Shown here: positions 25,646 to 32,979 of the stretch, piece by piece
How positions within the stretch are numbered: position 1 is the stretch's first letter
Layout of the letters: each line of letters starts with the position of its first letter
Source of the DNA: RFPW01 sp040401595
GTDB lineage: Bacteria; Pseudomonadota; Gammaproteobacteria; Burkholderiales; Burkholderiaceae_E
Direction of reading: 5' to 3'
Length of the DNA stretch: 64,000 nucleotides
Assembly (NCBI GenBank): GCA_040401595.1
Contig: JBBAOE010000017.1
Span: forward strand, 1-64,000
Position numbers and translations under genes: made by a program
Notes under the pieces: model-generated
Databases searched by the model: none
What the model saw: only the letters and a program-made list of their open reading frames with translations
What the model was told of the DNA's origin: nothing

Positions 25646-26215
25646 TCAGTTGGGCCGGGGAATGATTCGGTAGGAAACCAATCCCCCTCCAGCATCGACC
25701 TTGACGAGAACCATATCACCCGAGGCAACATTTTCCCCGGCAAACTCAAAGATATTGACATGGTGAGTCACCATGACAATCGCCTTATCGCCCTTGGTCT
25801 TGATTTTTTCGGAAATAAATCGTTTCAGCGCAAGGTTTCTCTCCGGTGCATTGGACATTTCATCAAAAAAAGATGCCAATGCTGGCTCGACTCGGAAGCC
25901 ATCAAAGTTCAGTAGTGCGGCGGTATCCTTGCACCTGCACCAGATACTTGAATATACCTCGGCGGACCGAACGCCTTGTTTTTTTAGCCAGTCTCCAATT
26001 AAAACTGCCTGCCCTCGGCCCTCCGGACTAAGGTTGCGCTGGGTTCTGCAATCATCCAGGGTGTAATTGATCGGGTCTCCGACGCCAGGGGCACTGGTAT
26101 GTCTCATCATCAAGACATAATCGGATGACCGCAGTTTGTCTGATAGCTCACTGGCTTGCGCAATGAGAGACAACAGAAACACTAAAGCGCCAAGTGTCAT
26201 CTTCCGCATGGTCAT
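25646..26215 (-). CDS. Exported histidine phosphatase-family protein
   Basis: A 189-residue protein with a signal peptide (about residues 1-22, MRKMTLGALVFLLSLIAQAS) and a compact histidine phosphatase fold. The phosphoacceptor motif is YVLMMRHTSAPG near residue 35 (RHT rather than RHG), followed by LSPEGRGQAVLIGDWL, the SSIWCRCKDTA arginine segment near 89, and the second histidine in VMVTHHVNIFEF near 150. It resembles small SixA-like/GpmB-like phosphatases, but export argues against a cytoplasmic phosphoprotein role. AGGAA precedes the ATG at 26215. Base composition is noticeably more AT-rich than the flanking core genes, suggesting acquisition by transfer. Confidence 0.82.
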   Translation of the reverse strand: MTMRKMTLGALVFLLSLIAQASELSDKLRSSDYVLMMRHTSAPGVGDPINYTLDDCRTQRNLSPEGRGQAVLIGDWLKKQGVRSAEVYSSIWCRCKDTAALLNFDGFRVEPALASFFDEMSNAPERNLALKRFISEKIKTKGDKAIVMVTHHVNIFEFAGENVASGDMVLVKVDAGGGLVSYRIIPRPN

Positions 26216-26269
26216 GTCGGTTCCTGCTCTTTTAAACAGATCGGCTGGGGTTTCACGTCAACACGATTA

Positions 26270-27337
26270 TCAAAACTTCCCATCGATGATGGGATTGGAT
26301 TTCGGTACAGAGCGCAGTTCAGCGTTCAACAAATCCATAAACTCCCCAGCTCGCATTGGCCTGGACCTGGCGTAAGCCTGACCAGCCCAGAGACTCTGGT
26401 ATTCACCATCGCCGGTTTTTCCGGCCCATTGCCTGAGTGGAGCCGTCAGTGTGTTCTGAATCGGGAAAGGCAGAGTGGGTTGACATGCCATCCGCCGAAT
26501 GAACGTATTCTCAATACCCCGAGCGGCTCTGCCGGAAAAACTCTTCGTGAGAACGGTCGGTCTGCCCTGCCGATTGAGCAGGTAATCCCGATGCGCCGGC
26601 GGTGTTCCCGACTCATCGCAGCACAGAAATGCCGTACCCATCTGGGCCGCCTTTGCCCCTGCGGCCAGCACCGCTCGGATATCCCCACCGCTCATGATCC
26701 CGCCGGCAGCGACAATCGGGATGGAACAGTGTTTTGCCAACAACTCTGCCAAGGCGACGGCGCTGAGCTGTTCATCATTGGCATTGGGCTCAAAAATACC
26801 GCGATGCCCACCTGCCTCAATTCCCTGGGAAACAATAAAGTCGGCACCAGCGCTTTGGATCGCAATGGCCTCTTTCAAACAGGTAGCGGTGATCCCCACA
26901 CTGATTCCCAGAGCATGCGCCTGATCGATGACCCGACCCGGTGGAATCCCGAAATGAAAGCTCAATATCGCCGGGCGCTGGTCCCAGATAGGCTCCAGCT
27001 GCTTGTCCAAATCGGGAAAAAAAGGTGCCTGAGGAATCGAAATCGATAAATGATCCCGAACCGGTAACGCCTCGAGCGCCTCAACAACCATCCGCTGAAG
27101 GGCGTGGTCCGGCAATTCCACGGGACTGAATATGAAAAAATTTGCGTTGATAGGTCCGTTGGTGATTGCCTTGGTCGCGACCAAGTCCTCGCGGATTTTC
27201 TGCGGCGTACTGTAGGCAAAACCGAAGCTGCCAACGCCGCCGGCATTCGACACGGCTGCGGCCAGTTGCGGTGTGTTCACGCCTCCCGCCATCGGGGCCT
27301 GAATCACCGGAATCTGCAATTGTGAAAAGTCGAACAC
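26270..27337 (-). CDS. Nitronate monooxygenase-family flavoprotein
   Basis: A 355-residue FMN-dependent TIM-barrel protein of the 2-nitropropane dioxygenase family. Characteristic segments are IPVIQAPMAGGVNTPQLAAAVSNAGGVGSFGFA at the N-terminus, the active-site His region SQGIEAGGHRG near residue 165-175, IPIVAAGGIMSGGDIRAVLAAGAKAAQMGTAFLCCDES near 205-245, and a C-terminal SLWAGQAYARSRPMRAGEFMD. Known members oxidise nitronates such as propionate-3-nitronate; others in the family are trans-2-enoyl-ACP reductases, but those lack this His-region pattern. It sits 54 bases upstream of the histidine phosphatase on the same strand, within the same AT-richer patch. Confidence 0.88.
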   Translation of the reverse strand: MFDFSQLQIPVIQAPMAGGVNTPQLAAAVSNAGGVGSFGFAYSTPQKIREDLVATKAITNGPINANFFIFSPVELPDHALQRMVVEALEALPVRDHLSISIPQAPFFPDLDKQLEPIWDQRPAILSFHFGIPPGRVIDQAHALGISVGITATCLKEAIAIQSAGADFIVSQGIEAGGHRGIFEPNANDEQLSAVALAELLAKHCSIPIVAAGGIMSGGDIRAVLAAGAKAAQMGTAFLCCDESGTPPAHRDYLLNRQGRPTVLTKSFSGRAARGIENTFIRRMACQPTLPFPIQNTLTAPLRQWAGKTGDGEYQSLWAGQAYARSRPMRAGEFMDLLNAELRSVPKSNPIIDGKF

Positions 27338-27467
27338 CCTGGTCCCCGAGCTGTTGGTCGGACTGAGTCTGTCCGCGGCGAATACCCAGTTTACAAGGCG
27401 CGGGTCCGGACGATCATGGCCTGTGGGGCCACCTCCCTCACCCGCGACTCACGACCCGGTAAATCAA

Positions 27468-29459
27468 TCAGGGCTGAAACCCCCGGGTGAGATCCCGGAT
27501 TTGACGTCCGACATATTGGGAGCCGGCCACATTGAGATGGTTGTTATCACGATAATACAGTAGCCCCTGACTAGCCATTTTGCAAACATCTGAATTACAA
27601 AGTGAGTCTGTGAGATTAATGATATGCATCGCAGGATTATTTTGCTGAACTTCCTGCATGGCCGCCCAGTAGACTGTCAATTGCTGCTGCGCAATCGTTC
27701 TTGGCATCTCACACTTCACCCCATCACTCAGAGGGCGCAGGTACTTACATTTTTGCGGATCAAACTGAAACTGCGGGATATCCGACAACAAATAAACGCC
27801 CTTACCTGCCTGCACCAGCGTACGGACCGTTGAATTCAAATCAGTGGCAAATTTTTCGGGTGTCAGTGGACGCACCTTGGGCGCCCAGTTCGCCGTCAGA
27901 ACAATCGTTTTATAGCTCTTTTCACTAGCAATCACCTCAAAAACCGTTCTGAATTCAGCTTCGCCGAGGAGAGGCAAGGCAGGCTTCGAATAATAAACAA
28001 TATTCGTATCCGGCATAGCCTCAGCCAATCCGATGAATAAATGCTCGGCATGACTATCGCCAACCAATACCAGGTCAATTGGTTCATGTTTTTTGGACTG
28101 AAAGCAACGAACCATGCCGTTCCAGGTCCCCACCGTCGAAGCGATACGCGTTTCCTCGCACGGAAAAAAATGATCCTGAGAATAACGATGAAAGGCATCA
28201 TGTCCAATGTCACCTTGGTTGAACACACGATCCGCGTGCATCACATCGCGATCAGGAAAACCATCTGTTTTGCTGGTCGCATAACCCAATACCCCGACCA
28301 GTAACATGAGCAGCGACAAGATCCAGGTCTTTCTGGGATGCCTGATCTGAAATCTGACCGGGGTCTCAATCAGGCGATAGGTCAGCCATGCCAGTCCGAC
28401 CGATATGACGATCAAAAACCATCGCACGCCCATTGGCACAGTCTCTCCGTTCACCACACGCGCGAGCGAAAAAATCGGCCAGTGCCACAGGTAGAGCGGA
28501 TAACTGATCAAACCCAATTGGGTCATGATGGGGCGGGACAATACCTGTTGATTCACCCACGCCCGAGGTCCTGCCCCGATAAGCAACACCGAAGCCAGGA
28601 CTGGAATCACAGCCCAATAGCCGGGAAATGCCACCGAGCTATCCAGCAGTAAAATGCCTGCAATCATCAGCACAATGCCCAGACCGGACAAAAAACTGGC
28701 CAGACCGGGCGCTAGATTTTGTGGGGTCTTCGTGAAAGCGAGATATGCCAGCAACGCCCCTGAACACAATTCCCAAAACCGCGCCAACGGTGAATAGAAG
28801 TCCTGTTTCAGATCGTGAAGCGACAGCCAACCGTTCCAGGCAAATGAGGCGGAGCTGATTGCCACCAACAGTAGTAGTCGACCACGTTTCAGTCGCCAGA
28901 TCGCGACCAGTATCAGTGGCCAAACGATATAAAACTGTTCCTCGATGGCGAGCGACCACAGATGCAACAGGATTTTGGATTCGGCAATCGTGTCGAAATA
29001 TCCAGACTCATGCCACAAGATAAAGTTGGATAGAAATATGGTCGCCCGAGACACGTGATTGCCAAGTTGCTTGAACTCATCATTGAATAGAAGAAACCAG
29101 CAAAACAACCAGGTCGTCAGCAAGACAATCGTCAAAGCGGGGAAAAGTCTTGTAACCCGTCGGGCATAAAAACGGGAAAAACTGAAATTCCCCTCGGCCA
29201 ATTCCTTGAAGTTGTGGCCTGAAATCAGGAACCCCGAAATGACAAAGAAGACATCGACTCCGATGAAGCCGCCTTTGATGGCGTGCGGGAACGCATGGAA
29301 CAGCACCACCGACGCCACCGCCACAGCGCGCAGTCCGTCAATATCTGCCCGATAGCGGTTCCCCAGGTCTCGGGGTGCGGAGGTTTTTGCTGCGTCGCCC
29401 GTCGCGTCAGGCGTCAACAAAACTCGCTTCGCGGTTTGTTGACCGGCACTGAGACTCAT
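27468..29459 (-). CDS. OafA/YrhL-type acyltransferase with C-terminal SGNH domain
   Basis: A 663-residue inner-membrane acyltransferase. Residues about 35-390 hold some ten membrane segments of the acyltransferase-3 domain, opening RADIDGLRAVAVASVVLFHAFP with the catalytic His in FHA and FFVISGFLIS. The C-terminal part (about 430-663) is a periplasmic SGNH hydrolase-like domain with VLVGDSHAEHLF (Ser in GDSH) and the DNNHLN Asp-x-x-His pair near the end. Proteins of this architecture O-acetylate LPS O-antigen, peptidoglycan or exopolysaccharide. There is no glycan biosynthesis cluster around it, so the acceptor is unknown. Base composition is AT-rich compared with the neighbours, consistent with horizontal transfer. 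Confidence 0.9.
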   Translation of the reverse strand: MSLSAGQQTAKRVLLTPDATGDAAKTSAPRDLGNRYRADIDGLRAVAVASVVLFHAFPHAIKGGFIGVDVFFVISGFLISGHNFKELAEGNFSFSRFYARRVTRLFPALTIVLLTTWLFCWFLLFNDEFKQLGNHVSRATIFLSNFILWHESGYFDTIAESKILLHLWSLAIEEQFYIVWPLILVAIWRLKRGRLLLLVAISSASFAWNGWLSLHDLKQDFYSPLARFWELCSGALLAYLAFTKTPQNLAPGLASFLSGLGIVLMIAGILLLDSSVAFPGYWAVIPVLASVLLIGAGPRAWVNQQVLSRPIMTQLGLISYPLYLWHWPIFSLARVVNGETVPMGVRWFLIVISVGLAWLTYRLIETPVRFQIRHPRKTWILSLLMLLVGVLGYATSKTDGFPDRDVMHADRVFNQGDIGHDAFHRYSQDHFFPCEETRIASTVGTWNGMVRCFQSKKHEPIDLVLVGDSHAEHLFIGLAEAMPDTNIVYYSKPALPLLGEAEFRTVFEVIASEKSYKTIVLTANWAPKVRPLTPEKFATDLNSTVRTLVQAGKGVYLLSDIPQFQFDPQKCKYLRPLSDGVKCEMPRTIAQQQLTVYWAAMQEVQQNNPAMHIINLTDSLCNSDVCKMASQGLLYYRDNNHLNVAGSQYVGRQIRDLTRGFQP

Positions 29460-29493
29460 ACCTGACAGATCAGGAATACTGTTTTCATCCCTA

Positions 29494-29523
29494 ATCTAAC
29501 CATTCCTTCAGAAGGGTATTCAA
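29494..29523 (-). promoter_or_regulatory. Candidate promoter of the OafA-like gene
   Basis: On the minus strand TTGAAT (29523-29518) and TTAGAT (29499-29494) are separated by 18 bases, 35 bases before the ATG at 29459. The match is moderate and lies in an AT-rich stretch, so it could be chance. Confidence 0.35.
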
Positions 29524-29931
29524 TCTGATTTTCGAATTTTCGTCGTTTTCATTCCATTTCAGGCGCAAGCGGCTGGACTCTCCATGGCCGAGGCGGCCGG
29601 CGGGCATGGCTCGGCGCTGCCCTCGATCGCGCCTCTGCAGCGCCATGGTCGGGAGCGCTTGCAAGCACGGGCGGGAGCGGACGAGTTCGGCGGCCCCGCC
29701 AAATCACGCGGTCGTGAACGATCCCACTTGACACCCCGTCCGGTTCGTTTCAATCTGTATTTACGGCATTGCATTCCCGTCAACTTCGGGGTTTGATGCC
29801 GGGCCCTTCGATCCACTTATGCAGGGAGTCTTATCGAAATAGCCACCGTTAAAACCCACGGAGCTGTTGCCGACCAGACGAAGTCGGATGTGTCCGCTGC
29901 CGGCGGACTGGGGCTGTCGGATTGACGCCCC
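29524..29931. other. Intergenic region without a convincing gene
   Basis: About 400 bases between the OafA-like gene promoter and the terminator. A plus-strand ORF of 70 codons (29584-29796; GHGSALPSIAPLQ, C-terminal LRHCIPVNFGV) and an overlapping minus-strand ORF of 85 codons are possible, but neither has a ribosome binding site, a recognisable motif or family likeness. A further open stretch (about 29832-29925, ending LGLSD) lacks a start codon. The GC-rich half looks like coding DNA in composition and might be a decayed gene or mobile-element remnant. No tRNA fold was found by eye. Confidence 0.4.
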
Positions 29932-29966
29932 AAACGGAGTCGCTCATCACGACTCCGTTTTTATTT
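29932..29966 (+). terminator. Strong Rho-independent terminator hairpin
   Basis: AAACGGAGTCG (29932-29942) and CGACTCCGTTT (29950-29960) form a perfect 11-bp stem with a 7-base loop, followed on the plus strand by TTATTT. It abuts the mgtE stop codon (minus strand, 29961-29963). On the minus strand the T-run after the stem is only three, so the orientation favours plus-strand termination, although no plus-strand gene is evident immediately upstream. It may act bidirectionally. Confidence 0.75.
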
Positions 29967-31454
29967 GAAGAAGATCGATGCGAGGCCCAGGAAAATAAAA
30001 AATCCCATGCTGTCGGTCGTAAACGTCAGCAATACGGACGAACCCAGCGCCGGATCCCGCCCCAGGCTCTGCAGCAGCAGCGGCACACTCATGCCGACCA
30101 GCGCCCCCAGAAGCAGATTCAGAATCATCGCCATCATGACGGTCAGGCCGAGTAAGGATCCGTTGCCGGTCGAGGCATAGAGGGCCCAGGCAAACCCCCC
30201 AGCGACGCTGCCCCACACCACGCCATTGAGCGCAGCGATCCCGAGCTCCTTGACGAAAAGCCGTCGCGCGGTGCTTGCGCTGACCTGCCCGAGCGCGAGT
30301 GACCGAATGAAGAGCGTCATCGTCTGGTTGCCGGAATTGCCAGCAATGCCGGCGACGATCGGCATCAGCGCGGCGAGCGCCACGACCCGCTCGATCGTGC
30401 CCTCGAAGGCCCCGATGACCCGGCTGGCAAAAAAGGCCGTGCCCAGATTCACGGCCAACCACAACCAACGGTTTCGTGCCGACGCCCAGACACTCGCAAA
30501 AATATCTTCGTCCTCGCGCAGACCCGCCTGCGCGAGGGTCTCGTTCTCGCTGCGCTCGCGGATCGCGTCCACGACTGCAGCCACTGTGAGCCGCCCGACC
30601 AGCCGCCCATTCGGATCGACCACGGGTGCGCTGATGAGGTCGTAGCGCTCAAATGCCTGGGCCGCTTCCTGGATATCGTCGAGCGCCTGCAAGGTCATGG
30701 TTTCTGCGCGCATCACATCGCCCACCAGGGATTCCGGATCAGCGGTCAACAAACGCTGGATCGGCAACACACCGCGCAGGCGATCGTCATTTGGCCCGAC
30801 GACGAACAGTTGATCCGTGTGGTCGGGCAATTCGTCAAAGCGACGCAGATCGCGCAGAGCGACATCGAGGGTGACCTCCTTGGAGACGGTCACCATCTCG
30901 AAATCCATGCGCGCTCCGACCGTCTCTTCGTCGTAGGACATGGCTGCGCGCAGTTGTTCGCGCTCGGCGGGCGTGAGTCCACGACGCACTTCTTCAACGA
31001 CATCGCTTGGCAGTTCATCGGCCAGGTCTGCCAGATCATCGGCGTCGAGCGAAGCTGCGGCGGCCAGAAGATCGCCCCGGTCCATGCTGCGGATCAGGCT
31101 TTCCCGAACGGCGCCGGAGAGCTCAACCAGTACCTCGCCATCATGAGAGGCATCGACCAGAGCCCAGACCGTCAGCCGAGCCTCCGGTGGCAAGGCCTCG
31201 AGCACAAAGGCGACATCGGCCGGGTGCAGCCGATCAATCCGGGCGCGCAAATGCGAGAGGTGCTGTGCCTCTGCCACCCGTTCGGCCAGACTCTGCCGAT
31301 GATGATCGACGCCGGCTTCGCGTCGTGCCAGTTCACGTATGAGCCCGAGCCGGCGCAGAAGCTCCTGGATTTCGGCGAGTGAGCGCGATGCCTCCTCCGG
31401 ATCGCGCGGCGAGGGCGGTTCGGACTCATCCAACGCGAATGGAAAATCGCTCAT
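29961..31454 (-). CDS. mgtE: Magnesium transporter MgtE
   Basis: MgtE is a homodimeric Mg2+ channel gated by cytosolic Mg2+. The 497-residue protein has the soluble N-domain of superhelical repeats (about residues 30-130, HPADVAFVLEALP...), two CBS domains (about 140-260; SKEVTLDVALRDLRRF and TMTLQALDDIQEAAQAF), a connecting helix, and five C-terminal membrane segments (about 300-497) with the NSGNQTMTLFIRSLALGQV pore segment and the closing TDSMGFFIFLGLASIFF. The ATG at 31454 is chosen because an upstream in-frame start at 31484 adds ten unconserved residues. It is the last of four codirectional minus-strand genes starting with the RNB-AroE fusion. Confidence 0.94.
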   Translation of the reverse strand: MSDFPFALDESEPPSPRDPEEASRSLAEIQELLRRLGLIRELARREAGVDHHRQSLAERVAEAQHLSHLRARIDRLHPADVAFVLEALPPEARLTVWALVDASHDGEVLVELSGAVRESLIRSMDRGDLLAAAASLDADDLADLADELPSDVVEEVRRGLTPAEREQLRAAMSYDEETVGARMDFEMVTVSKEVTLDVALRDLRRFDELPDHTDQLFVVGPNDDRLRGVLPIQRLLTADPESLVGDVMRAETMTLQALDDIQEAAQAFERYDLISAPVVDPNGRLVGRLTVAAVVDAIRERSENETLAQAGLREDEDIFASVWASARNRWLWLAVNLGTAFFASRVIGAFEGTIERVVALAALMPIVAGIAGNSGNQTMTLFIRSLALGQVSASTARRLFVKELGIAALNGVVWGSVAGGFAWALYASTGNGSLLGLTVMMAMILNLLLGALVGMSVPLLLQSLGRDPALGSSVLLTFTTDSMGFFIFLGLASIFFK

Positions 31455-31520
31455 CGGTCGGTTCCAGATTGAACACCGGGACAAGATCTCGGACAGCGCC
31501 GGATTCTACGCCGCAATGGG

Positions 31521-32192
31521 TCAAGGAATGCCGGAACGCAACCCAATCGCCAGCCCTAGTCGGATCAAATAGCGTAACTGCAACCATCCGACAGTGCTGC
31601 GCGCGCTCATGATCTGAACACCATGCGGACAGATCCAGATCCGCAGGCTTGGATCCAATCGAAACCCCTCCTGCCGTGACCGCCCGATCAACAGTCGCTC
31701 GACCGCCGGACTGAGGAAGCGTTGCGCCTCATTACGATTTTTGGCATGAACTGCAAAGGCGCTCAAGAGTGCGCGCGAACCGACCCGCTGGACGGGCGTG
31801 GTGCGCATGAATTCGGGTGACTGCTGACGGGCATCACCCCGCGCCTGTCGAGCACACATGAGGGCCTGAGCCTGTTCGAGATCGGGCGCTCCGAGCGTAA
31901 AGATCACCGAGCCCGGATCGCCGGATGTACCAGCAACCAGGTACCAGCGTCGACTCAACGAGCGCCCATAAATGGTCAGGCCACTAGACCCCACCTCGAG
32001 CCCCCAACCCAATTGCGCACAACGTCGCTTGATCTGGTCAGTGTGCAGCAGACGCTGGGTGCCCTTCCAGCGCGCCCAACAAAACCAGCCTGTAAATCCA
32101 GTGGCTGCGCCCACCGCCGTGATCGCAGTCAGAATCGCCAGAGCGGAATTCGGGTTAGGGACGGGAGAAGAACTCATGGATGCACGGATCAT
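31521..32192 (-). CDS. Hypothetical membrane-anchored protein
   Basis: I do not recognise this protein of about 223 residues. It has one membrane segment near residues 17-38 (ALAILTAITAVGAATGFTGWFCW), followed by a basic WKGTQRLLHTDQIKRRC region and a soluble domain with LGWGLEVGSSGLTIYGRSLSRRWYLVAG, which looks beta-rich, and a C-terminal half with LRIWICPHGVQIMSARS and a final hydrophobic stretch. There are no catalytic motifs. ATGs at 32192 and 32177 are both possible; neither has a strong ribosome binding site. It lies between mtgA (98-base gap) and mgtE (67-base gap), all on the minus strand, so it may belong to the same operon. Confidence 0.6.
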   Translation of the reverse strand: MIRASMSSSPVPNPNSALAILTAITAVGAATGFTGWFCWARWKGTQRLLHTDQIKRRCAQLGWGLEVGSSGLTIYGRSLSRRWYLVAGTSGDPGSVIFTLGAPDLEQAQALMCARQARGDARQQSPEFMRTTPVQRVGSRALLSAFAVHAKNRNEAQRFLSPAVERLLIGRSRQEGFRLDPSLRIWICPHGVQIMSARSTVGWLQLRYLIRLGLAIGLRSGIP

Positions 32193-32289
32193 GGGGGTTT
32201 GAATGGCCCCGTCGCGCGTGGTCAAGGTCGAGCGTGAGCCATGCTCCGACCAGCGGTTCAGGCGCCGGGACCCTGACCGCAACGCGCGT

Positions 32290-32979
32290 TCAAGGAATCG
32301 GCGCCACCGCCATGCGGCGCTCGATCACCACGGCTTTGCGCAGCAGCTTGGGCGCACCCCGATGGCGGTCAAACCACCGTGGGTTGGGCAGCATCGCTGC
32401 CATCCGGGCAGCCTCGGCGGGCTCGAGCCGATCCGCCCCATGGCCGAAGTGATGTCGCGCTCCGGCCTCGGCACCAAAGACGCCGACCCCCCATTCGGCA
32501 ACGTTGAGGTAGAGCTCGAGGATGCGGCGCTTATCCATGACCAGTTCAATCATGTAACTGATCACGAGTTCCTGGGCCTTGCGCCAATAGCTGCGTTCGC
32601 CGGAGAGAAACAAATTCTTGGCCAGCTGCATGGTGATGGTGGACCCCCCCCGAACCACACGCCCGCGCTTCGCGTTGGCCTGCCAGGCCAGCTCAAGTGC
32701 ATCCCAGTCCACACCATCATGTTCGGTGAAATGCGCATCCTCCGATGCAATCACGGCGCGCTTGAGGTTCGATGAAATCCGGGTATAGGGCACCCACTGA
32801 TGGCGCAACTGGGCTTTTGAGTCCTCGCCGCGCAGACGATCAAGCTCCGCGCTCATGAACGCCGTGGTGCTCGGATCGAAGCGCGACCACCACAGCACTT
32901 GCCCGAAATACCAGACTTGCAGGGCCAGCAAGGCGGCCGCTCCAACCAGAAGCAACCGCCAGAGCCAGCGTCCAATCAT
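32290..32979 (-). CDS. mtgA: Monofunctional biosynthetic peptidoglycan transglycosylase
   Basis: MtgA is a GT51 enzyme that polymerises lipid II glycan strands on the periplasmic side of the inner membrane. The 229-residue protein has a membrane anchor at about residues 5-30 and the GT51 motifs: AVIASEDAHFTEHDGVDW (catalytic Glu in EDAxF), RGGSTITMQLAKNLFLSGERSYWRKAQE and RRILELYLNVAEWGVGVFGAEAGARHHFG. No transpeptidase domain follows. The ATG at 32979 overlaps the stop of the upstream RNB-AroE gene as ATGA, so the two are translationally coupled. The order aroE-mtgA is the standard one in Burkholderiales. Confidence 0.95.
   Translation of the reverse strand: MIGRWLWRLLLVGAAALLALQVWYFGQVLWWSRFDPSTTAFMSAELDRLRGEDSKAQLRHQWVPYTRISSNLKRAVIASEDAHFTEHDGVDWDALELAWQANAKRGRVVRGGSTITMQLAKNLFLSGERSYWRKAQELVISYMIELVMDKRRILELYLNVAEWGVGVFGAEAGARHHFGHGADRLEPAEAARMAAMLPNPRWFDRHRGAPKLLRKAVVIERRMAVAPIP

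Noticed and set aside
29584..29796. Possible 70-residue small protein
   Set aside because: There is no ribosome binding site, motif or family likeness, and an overlapping ORF exists on the other strand; kept only as part of an undetermined region.
29832..29925. Open stretch ending LGLSD* before the terminator
   Set aside because: It lacks a start codon and any recognisable protein; it could be a remnant but is not supportable as a gene.
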